Shown: positions 26,731 through 40,067 of the stretch, piece after piece
Numbering within the stretch: the stretch's first letter is position 1
Layout of the letters: every line of letters begins with the position of its first letter
Translations under genes and position numbers: made by a program
DNA from: Symbiodinium natans
Taxonomy: Eukaryota > Sar > Dinophyceae > Suessiales > Symbiodiniaceae
Length of the DNA stretch: 64,000 bases
NCBI GenBank assembly: GCA_905221605.1
Contig: CAJNDS010000623.1
Coordinates: 7,501 to 71,500, forward strand
Direction: 5' to 3'
The notes under the pieces: model-generated
The model's database searches: none
Told to the model about the DNA's origin: nothing
The model's input: the letters and a program-made list of their open reading frames with translations, nothing else

Positions 26731-26821
26731 GGGATGTTCCCCCTAAGAGTCCTTAACAGGGATGAAAGTACCCTCTCTTATAATGCCGATTAAGGACTGT
26801 TAGTATAAGGGGGAACATCCC
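26731..26821. mobile_element. Small palindromic element, family A (copy 1)
   Basis: Starts GGGATGTTCCCCCTAAGAG and ends TATAAGGGGGAACATCCC, near-perfect terminal inverted repeats around a short centre. GAGATCCA flanks it at 26719-26726 and 26822-26829, possibly a target duplication. It has no coding capacity, so it would be non-autonomous (MITE-like). Confidence 0.7.
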
Positions 26822-27598
26822 GAGATCCAGCAGTCAATTCTGCACCCTTTTTTTCATGGGCTTCAAGATTTGATGGATGAAGGCGTGACTACAGTCTACT
26901 ACCGGGGGCTAGGAAGTGTTGTGGCCGCGTCACAGCGTTTGAGCTTGGAGCCTAATTTTTGAATATGCCTTGTAGGATTTGATCTCGGGGCTTGCCACAC
27001 TACAGACAATCCCAGTCTCACAGTCCAACAACATACAAGTCTGGGATCCACGTCGCCAACATTGAATGCATCTATGTGCCGCCATAGATTTCTGGTGACC
27101 AGCCGAATTATCTTCCCAGTGCCGGACAGAGTTTATCAACGTTCTGGGATTTAGGATCTAGAGACAGGATACTTTAGGTGCAGCACCCCTGTTCCCCGCG
27201 TCTTCTTTCGCAAGATGAAGCAAGTCAAGGCCCTGTTCGCCTCTGGGAATGTGGCTCGCATCCGAAAGGGCCCCAGCCCTTCCAAGATTCTCCCCTATCA
27301 CTTCTAGCACTGTCTCGCGCTCTCATCTGTATCCAAACCTCAACTGGAACCCCACTCCGAGGCAAAGCTTCCAACAAGGCCGGGTTTTTGGTGTAATTGT
27401 GCGGATTCTTGTTTGTGGGGTTCAGGTTACAAGTTTTGGTTTCAGATAGTTTAGATGTCAGGGTACAGGATGAAGGGAGGCCTCCGATTTCTGGATGAAG
27501 GCATGTCTAGGTGGTTTTCAAAGGAGGAAAAGGTCTTCGTGAATAGAAGCTGTAGTCATGTTACATAGACTGGGGACATTGGTTGTGCTCCTGCTTTT
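26822..27598. other. No gene recognised
   Basis: No conserved motif on either strand. Confidence 0.45.
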
Positions 27599-28170
27599 GC
27601 TCTGTGTGTGTGTGTGTGTGTCTCTGTGTGTCTCTGTGTGTGTGTGGCTGTCTCCGTATGTGTTTGTGTGTGTGTGTGTGTGTGTGTTTGTGTGTGTGTG
27701 GCTGTCTGTGCGAGTGGCGTGTGCGTGTAGGCATGCAGGCGTGTGCGCGTATGGGCGTGTGGGCCTGTGGGCATGTGCATGTGCGCGCGTGCGCGTGCAC
27801 GCGGAGGGGGGAGGGGGGGGAGTGTGTATGTGGGGGTATAGGGACATGCGTGGGAGGTGGGGCGCACAGGTGAGCGTGGTGCGTGGCATGGTGCATGTAG
27901 CGTGGTGCATGTGGCGTGGAGCGTGTTCCCTCGTGTGGCGTACGCATGTGGCGTGCACATGTTGTTTTGCACATGCGGTGTGCGCGTGCGTGGTGCACCC
28001 GTGGGGTTATTTGATGCTCGCGTGGTGTCCGCGTGTGGTGCGCGAGTGTGGTTTTGGCATGTGGTTTGTGCGTGTGGTGTGTGCTTGTGGTGTGCGTGTG
28101 GGGTGCACGTGTGGGGTGCACGCATGGTGTGCGCGTGAGGTGTGCACGTCACGGGTGCGCGCATGGGGTG
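27599..28170 (+). repeat. TG/GTGTGC-rich low-complexity block
   Basis: Starts as (TG)n and drifts into GTGCGTG, GTGGTGTGCG and similar alternating purine-pyrimidine sequence. Long open frames of about 190-220 residues on both strands follow from the composition. Such DNA readily adopts the Z form. Confidence 0.9.
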
Positions 28171-29114
28171 TCGAAGGGCTTTCGGCCCCCAAAACCCCAG
28201 ACCCATGCAGCAGCCTGAAAACCCCATAGTTGTTGCGACTTTCGGCGGCCTTCCGTACTACAGTATACTACACTGGATGTTGGGCCCCCTTTTGAGTTAG
28301 ACTTGGGCTTCTAAGCCCATGCCTCCTCCCCTAAAGACCCCTGACCAAACTCCGATCCTTGAAGCTCCTCAACCTTGAGGGTTTAGGGTTTAGGGTTTAT
28401 GGTTTATTTAGGGTTCTAAAACATAAAAAGTTCGCCTTCGCAATGCCAGGCTCTGAAAGAGCATCGGCCACTCCCCAACACTCTGCAGGCGCTGTCTAAG
28501 GGTACTCCCCGCCGCTCAAGCAATCTGACTTTAAAGTGATAGAAGTAATGTGGGGTTTACGAAAATAAGGGAGCCCAAATATAGACCCCCCCACCAGTTA
28601 CCTTTATCATTCTTAATCAAATCGTCCGAACTTTTTTTTTTTTCTCGCCGGGGGGGGGGGGGGGGGGGGGTCGGGTGGGGTTTCCAATATTCCCGACCTT
28701 TTAAGTAGCAGCACTCGTTTAATAGTATTGACTGTGATCTCCAATTCTACTACCCAACTTTCAATCTTGGGGGCAAGTTGATGTTCATTTAGAGGAACAA
28801 GATCCTCATAAAGTTACAAGCCGATGCTATTGCACGTCGATGTATATAAGTAGCCCTGATTACAAAAGCTAGGCACAATAAGAATGGTTGTTTTGTTGGC
28901 GCAACAACAAGTCCAACAACAAACGCATTGCATCGGTTTGTAATGACAGTACGTAAGATACACGAGAACGTAGACGTACAAAAAGCATTTAAAAAGTGCT
29001 ACGTTTGGCTGCACGAAAACGAGAAAAGACCTAAAAGCACCCATTCGCACTACCAGAATCCGGTAGTCACAGAAACGAGCCAAGAAATAGCGGCCGAGAG
29101 TACCGTCTTATATG
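28171..29114. other. No gene; telomere tract 28378-28412, T and G runs 28632-28670
   Basis: A TTTAGGG tract is followed by a family C-like fragment (28552-28606). Then come 12 T and, after CTCGCC, about 21 G. Base counts in such runs are unreliable in most assemblies. Confidence 0.6.
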
Positions 29115-29210
29115 GGGTTTACGATAGTAAAAGACCCTTCAGTTACTCCCAAATAGTAGGATCCCCTTATAATAAGGACCCCAATAAGGTACCCCTAGTA
29201 TCGTAAACCC
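29115..29210. mobile_element. Small palindromic element, family C, with 12-bp terminal inverted repeats
   Basis: GGGTTTACGATA (29115-29126) and its exact complement TATCGTAAACCC (29199-29210) bracket about 72 bp containing AATAGTAGGATCCCC and AAGGTACCCC. No open frame of note, so a MITE-like element. It abuts a telomere-like tract. Confidence 0.7.
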
Positions 29211-29720
29211 TAAGCCCTAAATCCTGAACCCTAAACCCTAAACCCCAATATCGGAAACCTCCATATTCGCTCAACACGGGAAAGCTGTGAGCTCAGCCAA
29301 GCAACCCTGACGGCACCAGGCGAAGGTCAACTTCCAAGCTTTTCAGGTCCGGAGCTTGGGGCACCATAAGGGTTTAGGGTTTAGGGTTTAGGGTTGGGCA
29401 CATTTTAGGGCACTGATGGGGAAACTTTTCAAGACTTCAAGGCCTTCAGAAGGCTTTAAGAGCATTGGGATTCATGCTCCAAATTGGGACGAGATTTCCT
29501 TTTAGCTCAGTTGGGATACGACGTGCCAGAAAACTGAGTCGTAGTAGATAGGTAGAGAGGGCTACTTAGGTTCCTCTCCGAGACCGATGATACTTAAATG
29601 GCCAAGAATAGGTTTTGCTTTGGGGCTGTCATCGAGGCGCTGCCCCGATGAGCTGACTAAGAGGTTTCTTGGGGATGACTCTTTTGGCACCGTGCGATCT
29701 TTCAGAAGGACGCCGAGCAA
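29211..29720. other. No gene; telomere-like tracts 29217-29250 and 29369-29395
   Basis: The two tracts lie in opposite orientations (CCCTAAA then TTTAGGG) about 120 bp apart. Confidence 0.75.
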
Positions 29721-32417
<2,697 letters not shown>

Positions 32418-32482
32418 GGGGAATGAGGTACCCTGTATAATCCCTTAAAGGGTATATGTAGGGCCCTATTATCTAATCCCCA
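32418..32482. mobile_element. Small palindromic element, family D (copy 1)
   Basis: GGGGAATGAGGTACCCTGTA, then ATCCCTTAAAGGGTA, then AGGGCCCTATTATC. It shares order and length with 58558-58625, but its right arm is more decayed. Confidence 0.5.
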
Positions 32483-32485
32483 ACC

Positions 32486-32957
32486 CCCAAACCCTAAACC
32501 CTAAACCCTAAACCCGAGACCGTGAACCCTGCGAAGAACCAGGGGGTCAAACGCCGATCGCTTCCGAGGGTAATCGCACCACGCCTGCGGCAGCCGGTCG
32601 TGTGCGCTGCCATCAAGACCGCCATCCTGGAGGCCCCAATTTTAGGGTTGAGGGTGTAGGATTAAGGGTTTAGGGTTTACGGTTTCGGTTTAGGGTTTAG
32701 GGTTTAGGACAGGAGCTTGTGGTTTTGGACCACAGCAATGCATGAACACAACGAGGGCAGTCAGTCCCACCTTTGTAAAAGGCAGCCTGTAAGGATCCCC
32801 TTTCATCATGCGCCTACACTTGACAATTGGGGGTTAGGGACATTCTATTTCAAGGGAGCAAGAGAGTTATGCTAACGTCGCCCTTGCCATCCCGTGAGAT
32901 TAGAAAGAGCTGAGAGTAGGCCAAGGGTTTAGGGTTTAGTGTTTAGGGCTTAGGGTT
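32486..32957. repeat. Cluster of telomere-like tracts
   Basis: CCCTAAA at 32486-32515, then TTTAGGG at 32641-32708 and 32925-32957, with unrelated DNA between. No gene is seen in the cluster. Confidence 0.85.
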
Positions 32958-34150
32958 GTTAGGATATGACAACCCCCCCCTCTCCCCATGGGCCATTCCC
33001 ATGCCCGAGTGTGACATCGCATTCAAAGGCCCAAGCATGGGGTATAGATTGTACTGTACATGGACATCCCCCTGTCATGGTCATGCGATCGCATCTTCAC
33101 AGGAAGTACAACTCTCAATGATGGATGGGCAAGTACTGCACCCTAAACCTAAACCTAGCTTACCGGTGAGACGACATCTTATGGAAGAGCTTTGCAAAGC
33201 ATGCAGTCAAAGCAGGCCATGCGTCAAACCAACCCGGAACCCATTCTATACTTGGAAGACCCTTAGACCCTAAGTTTAGATGAGTCCCGATCCCCCCGTC
33301 TCCCCCCCCAAAGAACAAAAAAAGACAAGACAAACAAAACTAAGCCCGAGCCAGCTGCACATTCCAACTTTGGAAGGCGTGCCCCCATCTGAGACTCCTA
33401 GACCTTACCCTACAGCCAGGTCATCAACAAGGGGCACAGCGCATTCCGGGTAGCGAGGCTTGTTCCTCATCTGCGTGTCAGGGTTTCGAGCTGTGCTGAA
33501 CCTGAATACTGAACCCTTCGTTTCTCGTCCAGTCCCCGAAATCGCTGTGCAATGAGCGCCTCAGTCTTCTCAGCAAGGTCAGCATGTTGAGCTCGCTTTA
33601 AGAGGCCCCTCCGTCCCGCAAAGAAGTTTTGGATGCTTTGGGGTCCTTTGCAGGATCCCCTCAGCCAGCAAGATGAAAAGTCTTTGTGTGCCCCTGTCCA
33701 GGATGAGAGTCAAACCTGTCACAAGAAAGAAACATAGCAGCACTTGCAAGAAAGCCAGCTTGCTGTACAACATGCTCAAAAGCCATGTCCCTCGGCATGT
33801 AAACGAGTGGCCTCTCCTGTGTAAATCCGGCTAGTGTTGGGCGGAGCCTTAAGGGAGTCTTCGACGGAGTCGTTTTCAAAAACAGACTTTCTTGAGAGGC
33901 AACTAGCTTGTGAGCTGTTGCCACGGACAAGTGAACGTGTGATGTTCCTCAACTTCGGCAGGGGGCCCAGCAGCAATTTACGTTTGCGTCGCGAGGCGTT
34001 TCGCTTGTCACCCCCACCGTCGCCGGCGCCATCAAGTTGGTCGGTAGACCTTAAAATCTTGAAATTCCCTTCTCAATGTCGAGTTTGGACCGTATGGAAA
34101 TCTACTTTGCCTTGTAAATGAAAAAACAACTTTTGGGTTAGCAGTCCGTC
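32958..34150. other. No gene recognised
   Basis: No conserved coding motif was seen. Confidence 0.45.
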
Positions 34151-34270
34151 AGTGACTGTAAAGATGCTCACCGAATGCACAGGGTCTCTTCTGACTTCCG
34201 AAGTTAAGCGGTCGAGAGCCCGCCGAGTACTGGCCATGGGGACCGGCTGGCCTATCCGTCCAGAACCTGG
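34151..34270 (+). pseudogene. 5S rRNA-like sequence, probably a pseudogene or 5S-derived element
   Basis: CTTCCGAAGTTAAGC matches the A-box region of 5S rRNA, and AGTACTGGCCATGGGGACCG with GCTGG matches the C-box region. The spacing between them equals that of dinoflagellate 5S rRNA as I remember it. The 5' part (TGACTGTAAAG, GAATGCAC) is also alignable. The two ends do not form the closing helix I of 5S, and no T run follows. A single isolated copy in a genome where 5S genes are usually tandem also argues for a derived copy. Confidence 0.55.
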
Positions 34271-36019
34271 AATATAGAGGATCAGATCGCGAGTCTGAAC
34301 CATCTGCAATGAGCTGCCGGCCAACAATCTGCTTTCGCTTCAACACCCAAAATTGCCAACTGCATCTCAGCAAGCAACAGGAGGCAGAGGAAGGTTTATA
34401 GCAGGGAGGGAGAGAGAGCGGGTCATGGCTGTTTTCGTTGGAGCTTGAAGCTCGCAAGAAGTTGTGAGTCACATTGGCAGCAACTTTTTGTAAAACGCGA
34501 AAAGTTGGCGTGGCATGTGAAGTGAAGGCTGTGATGGCTTCATCCACAAGTTAGAAGAAACAATCCAAACAATCCATCACAGCTAGGTACACCTCCCTCT
34601 GGTAGATAGTCATGATCGTAATGACGGTATGATGATGGTGATGAAATGATGATGACGACGATGGCTGTGACGACGACGAGGATGGTGCGTGGTGTGGGTT
34701 ACATCTGCCAAAGCTCTGAAGCGCCTGCATCATCCACAGATGCTTTACGCACTCGGCCCGTTCCATTGCACTGTCGGGACGCCGGTACCTGTAGGATCCC
34801 ATTCTCTGTGTGTGTGTGTGTGTGAACGAACAGAGTGCAGAGTAGATGCACAACGTTAGTGTTCGTGCGGGCTGTTTGATTCCGAGTCACTAAGAGCAAC
34901 ACCTTGCCGGGAGGTGGATCGAGGTCAGCGTCGGGCAGGTCTCAATTGTGAATCTCAATGCAGCTTGGCCGAAGGTCAGTTTGTCGATCGTTTTTGTGGC
35001 CATTGCGAATCCTAGACCCAGGTGGAGAATGTTCAGAAGCTCCCAAGCCTTCCAAGCCCTAGGTGCAGGTGGGGCTTGGGGGAGGGGGTGGTCGGGGCGG
35101 GGGGGGGGGGGGGGGGGGGGGCAAAACATTGCGCAACTAAGGCAGGGAAGAATCAGCCCAGCCGGCACATCGTTGCGTGGGGTGCCCGTGAGGGTTCATT
35201 GTGGCTTGGTTCCGTAGGGACTTTGGCGCTTTGTCTTATGACTCGCCTTCTCATGGGGCTCGTCGCTTGCACTGTCTTGAAGTGTGGCCGTTTAGGGTTC
35301 AACCGGGTTCAACACTTCAGACAGTTTTTGTGCACTGGGCACCATGTCGTAAGCAACTGCAACAATGACTCAACTCGACACACCCCCTCTGGTTCCTTAC
35401 CAAGAAATCAAAGTCTGCAAGAACACGGCGCAAGCCTTGAGGATGAAGCCGCTGCAGAAGCACAACGGGAACCCGATGTGCATCTTCCTGGGCGTCACCA
35501 CTTTTGAGGCCCCCCTGTGGCTCAGGGATTCGGGGTGAAGGTGTGGAGGCCCGCAAGCCGCAAGCTTCGAGCCGCTCCCCTGAACGCTTGACAATTCAGC
35601 GAATCCAGCTTGCCATTGTTTAACGACCAAGGCAGAACAGAGGACTTAAATCTACGGGGTTCCTGTTTTATTTCGATTTTGGGCAATCACTAACAGACTT
35701 TTTGAGCTGACGTGGTAGCTTGAGAGTGGGGTTGGACCTTCTGGGAGTTGATGGTCCAGAGTCAGAGCCCAAGTTGGTGTGGTCCAGGAATTTTTGCTTG
35801 CAGCCTTGTTTGGTGCTACTTCTCTACTTCTGGCATGTCTGGGTCCCCTTTTTTGTTTATTCTTCGTCCAGCACATTCCGACACGAGGGGTTCCTTTTCT
35901 GGTTCCGGCTTCCTGCATGCACAGTTGCTGCGCAGGCCAAACCCGAAGTAGCCTCGGGGGTTGCAACGGCACCTCGACAAACAAAGCATTCCCAGGGATG
36001 AGATGTATTTAGCATCCTA
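34271..36019. other. No gene recognised; G run 35099-35121
   Basis: A short (GT)n lies at 34808-34824 and a run of about 23 G at 35099-35121. No conserved protein motif. Confidence 0.45.
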
Positions 36020-36117
36020 TGGGATGTTCCCCCTTATACTAACAGTCCTAATAGGGATTATAATAAGGGGTACTAGAACCCCAATTAAGGACTGCTAGTA
36101 TAAGGGGGACCATCCTA
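36020..36117. mobile_element. Small palindromic element, family A (copy 2)
   Basis: GGGATGTTCCCCCTTATACT at the left and TATAAGGGGGACCATCC at the right, with AACAGTCCTAA and TTAAGGACTG as inner inverted repeats. TTAGCATCCT occurs at 36009-36018 and 36123-36132, a likely 10-bp target-site duplication. Confidence 0.72.
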
Positions 36118-36230
36118 ATGTGTTAGCATCCTCTTCGTTTCTTGTTGAGTATTGCCCTCGTTCCTGTAAACTTGTTTCCTGGCAAGGGAGACTGACATAC
36201 TATAGGGGTCGGAAGAACTGCTAGTAGTAT

Positions 36231-36299
36231 CTTATGGTCCCTCTATATAGTTATAGTATAGTAACCCCCAAAACCCTATTCTGATCACATAAGGCCCCT
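36231..36299 (-). mobile_element. Small palindromic element, family B (copy 4, inverted)
   Basis: CTTATGGTCCCTCTATATAG, then TAACCCCCAAAACCCTATTC, then ATAAGGCCCC. It lies about 110 bp from a family A element and abuts a telomere-like tract. Confidence 0.55.
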
Positions 36300-36336
36300 C
36301 CAAACCCTAAACCCGAAACCCTAAACCCGAAACCCG
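36300..36336 (+). repeat. Telomere-like tract
   Basis: Alternating CCCTAAA and CCCGAAA units. Confidence 0.85.
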
Positions 36337-39300
36337 ACACTACAGACACCGGCCCATACAACTGCTGGCAGTTGTTCGACAAGACGACGGCTCCTGGAGA
36401 CACGCCCTTGTCCTCGGTGCTGGAGCCGTGGGAAGGCGGGTTCAAGGATGACTTTGCGGCATGATCTGTAGCCCTAAAACCGAAACCCTCAACCCTCAAC
36501 GCCCTCAACCCTAATCTAGCCACGCAAGTGGTGGTGGTGCAGAGTGCAGAGGGCAAGTTTGTCGGCACATGCGCGTTCTGGCTAAGCTACGACAACGTGA
36601 CGCTGTGCCTTCTTTCCGGGCTTGGAGGCTTTTCTGGAAGTAGACTGTTGTTTTGACGGGCCTAGGAATCAACCAGCGTTCTCAGCCCTGCCATGGAGTG
36701 GGCAGGAGCACAGTGCAGTGTAAGGGGGTTTGGGAGGTTTTGGGCACACCAGGGCACACCTTCAAACAAAGCGGCATTGAAACCGCCGCCCGATTTCTGC
36801 ACGAAAGAGACGATGAGGGGCACCGTAGACCCTTACACCTAAAACCTCGAGTCCTGACTTTAAGGTGCGCAATGTAGGTCTGAGCATTCCTCTGAACCCT
36901 ACAGCCCAAACTTCTGCTTGGTGGTTCTGCTTGAAATCATGGCCAGGTCTCCTCGGCCATACCAAGGACTGCCTTGCTTCGGTGCCTTGTGGGATTGTGT
37001 AGGTTTCGTAAGCTGATCGTGTTTGCAGAGTCTCCGGGATTTGTGGAGCACCGGGGTGATTTACAGAAGATGCGGTGTCGATGCCGCTCGCCTCGTGCAT
37101 GCCATGTTGTAGTAAACCATCGGTGTGGGTTACTGCTTGTGAACCTTGAATTTTGGACAGGATTCCACGGCACCGACAACGCCCGCGATGCTGCAGCACT
37201 TGGGTTTTCTGAAGGCAGGATTGAACTTCACAATTTCTCACACGTCCTCCTTGAGATTCCAGAACTTCCTCTGGGCCGGTTAGGGCGGGTCTAGGGCCGG
37301 CGCACCTACAGTAGATTTTTTTGCTAGGGTGGCAGACGGCAGATATCCCTTTGTTGGGCAACGCACTCTCGCACCATTCACAACAGTTCCTGCAGGGCTT
37401 ATGAATGGCTCTTTGGCTTCACAGGAATTAGCGGCGAGCACAGGGCAAAGGTGAGATCAAACTACACACACACACACCGACGCTATTGATTCTGTTGGTC
37501 GTCGCGATTGCAATTTGCTCCTCGCAGCAAGAGCTTTGTCGGCAACCGAGTACTCTTTCAATATAGGCCACGACCCTCCGTAGTTTGGAGTTTTCATCTC
37601 TTGAGAAAATATCATCCCTCTCGAACTCCTCAGCCATGCAATTGGACACTAACGCGTGTTCAATGCAAAGCAGCATTTGCGACCTTTCCACTTAAGCCTG
37701 GATCTCAACAGAGGACCAGGTGGAGGACCTTGGGAAACTCATGACCTTTGCCTACCTCCGCCTCGGAGAGGCCCCAGCATCAGTGTGTTTGGTTGTGTGT
37801 GTGTGTGTGCGCGCGTTTGTGTGCGCGTGCGTGTGTGTTTGCTTGCTTGTTTGCTTGTGTGTTTGTTTGGTGGATGGGGATCCGGGGTTCTCAGTTTTGT
37901 TGAAGGTGTTGGACATTCGATGGTGATGCTTGCGAGATGACGGGGCCCGGGTTCCTTGAGCGCTTGTTACTCCGCATGTGATTTGTAGGCTTAACCCAAC
38001 CTGAGCCTAAGCGCCCCAATTGATCCCTGAAGTTTTCTGGCCAAGCACCTGCGCACGATCAGTACGGCTACATGCAGTTGTTGGGTAGGATGGGCATGAC
38101 ACGTCATGATAATTGGTGTCGAGTTCTGATGGCAGGCGCCCTTAATTCCCAGCCAAATTGATTTTTCTTCCTGCCGAGTGTCCATGCAGATCCGCTGCGG
38201 CATGGGTCACGTTGTCTTGACGAGCGATGGCTCGTTCTTGCCACCTTTTTTCGCTTGCTTCCAGCGCGTGCGTTGAGGTAGTGTTTCGCGACACCAGTCG
38301 CCTGGCCGTGGGCGCGGGCGCGGGGGACGGGCTGTCGCGAGCGGGGAGTAGGGCAAGGTGGGTTAGGGGAGAAAGGAGCGAAGCTTCATCTTACGGAAAG
38401 CCAAGCCCCCTTTCGCTCTTGGCAAGGACCCAGGGTTTTACACAGACGCCGAGGCCTTCAAGCTTAGATTCGAAATCATGTCAGTATCAGGGCGGCTATT
38501 GCTTTATTTCAACAAGCTCAAGTAAGTCTCCATGACCCTAAACCGTGACACCGAATGTCTTAGACATCGTCAGGACATGAAAATGCACACCCTTGCATCA
38601 TGAAGCGCATCCTCAATGCGAAACAACAACCGCAGGTGGCTCTTCGGGGTCTGTGTGCCCCCTTCCCCCCTCCATAGGCCGAAGCCCTGATCTATTGCAA
38701 GAGGTCAAAGCCATAGACTGGGCACCTTTCCGGCGGCGCATGCAGCCGCAGTCTCATGGGACTTCGGGCTTATGGGGTTTAGGGTTTAGGGTTCAGGTTG
38801 GCGGGTCAGAGGGGTGCGTTGGTTCGTGTGCTTTGAGCGGTTTGGGTTGCAGGGTATTTGGGGTTAGGGAGGTCTTGGGGGTTTTGAGGCGAGCTCAAGA
38901 GCCTCTGAGTGATTTGCGCTTCTTCCTTCCAAAGGGCCGTGCGGCGCCCGCGAGTACCGTGTTCGTCAAGACTTAAACGCTTCCCAACATTTCTGCTGCC
39001 CAAGGCAGCGCTGGCCCTTGTGTTTGAGTTTGTGGACCTTTGGGTGTTGTGTTTTCGTCATTTTGGGGGCGTAGGGTTGTTTGGGCTTTTGTTGAGGTTT
39101 TCTTTCTTTCTCAACTCGTCCATCTTACAACGCTGCAACTCCTTAATTCTCTCAAGTCTCATATTCGACAAATCCAAAGTCCATAAACTCCTATTTCCCA
39201 CCAACCCTCAGCCTAAAGACTCTTGTATCCCACAAATCCTTTCCCTAAAGCCAAGGAAGTCGCCCACGCCTGTATTCGTGAAAACGGCAGCCGAGGTTCT

Positions 39301-39410
39301 TCACGAAGCGCGGCCTCCACGGTGTAGACCTTGTCACGGACCTCGAACGACGGCCTTCGGAGTCCGGTGCCCCGGTGAAGGCTTCGGCTTCAAAGGCGTT
39401 TTGGCCAGGT
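36337..39410. other. No gene recognised; (GT)n 37789-37815 and telomere remnant 38774-38795
   Basis: Open frames of 60-200 residues have no conserved motif. A GT/GC-rich microsatellite at 37789-37860 is the only other structure. Confidence 0.4.
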
Positions 39411-39450
39411 TTAGGGTTTAGGGTTCAGGGTTTCGGGTTTAGGTTTTAGA
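39411..39450 (-). repeat. Telomere-like tract
   Basis: TTTAGGG units with TTTCGGG and TTTAGGT variants. Confidence 0.85.
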
Positions 39451-39819
39451 GGAAGGTGGGCCCGGAACAAGGCCAAGGTTTGGTTTCCGAGTCTTCGGTT
39501 CAGGGATCGAGGTATGCCAAGAGTATCCCGGATCTTGCCTTTGACCTTTCTGAGGATTTGGACTTGAGGGTTCTAAGGCCAATTGCGACTCACGAAGTTG
39601 AGCCCAGCCTCCCTTTCAAAAGTCGAACATGTTTCCCACACCTGTGCTGCCAAAAACACCCCCAAATTCCGTGCCTGAGGGAAGCCCTGATGAAGGAGCT
39701 GCTGGTCAAACTGCAGCGGAAGGCGGGTTCAGGACTTCGGTTAGGTTTCGCTGCTTGCAGAAAGCACCGTGCAAAGCTTTGCAAACCAAAAATCTGCTTA
39801 CATCACCCCCTTGAACGCC

Positions 39820-39910
39820 CCTACTCTTACTGCGAGGTGGAGCTGGTGGTGGGAAAGTCCAATATGCTCGGCATGTTCGAGGTGGAGATCGACGGCATCA
39901 GTGCGCGAAG
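39820..39910 (+). CDS. Possible exon fragment with Rdx (SelW/SelH-like) resemblance
   Basis: Within a 203-residue open frame (39456-40067), the segment VELVVGKSNMLGMFEVEIDG resembles the second half of thioredoxin-like Rdx proteins, where a G-x-F-E-V-x-x-x-G strand is typical. The N-terminal CxxC/CxxU redox motif is not visible in the frame, and the rest of the frame has no recognisable motif. It could be one exon of a split gene, a fossil fragment or coincidence. Confidence 0.22.
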
Positions 39911-40067
39911 CTCGTGTTCTCTGCTTGGGTTAAGGGCCTGTGAGGCCGCAAGTCAGAAGTTGGAATGTTTTGATTTAGGGTTGCAGGTCCGTCTTCAGTG
40001 TGAACCCGACTCGCATAGTTTTCATATACACAGGATCCTGAAGGACTGCATCCCTGAACCATCCTAA

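Noticed and set aside
27556-28229. 223-codon frames on both strands
   Set aside because: Compositional by-product of the TG-rich block.
29500-29580. tRNA-like TTTTAGCTCAGTTGGGATAC
   Set aside because: A D-arm-like stretch only. No anticodon arm or T arm can be folded at the right spacing.
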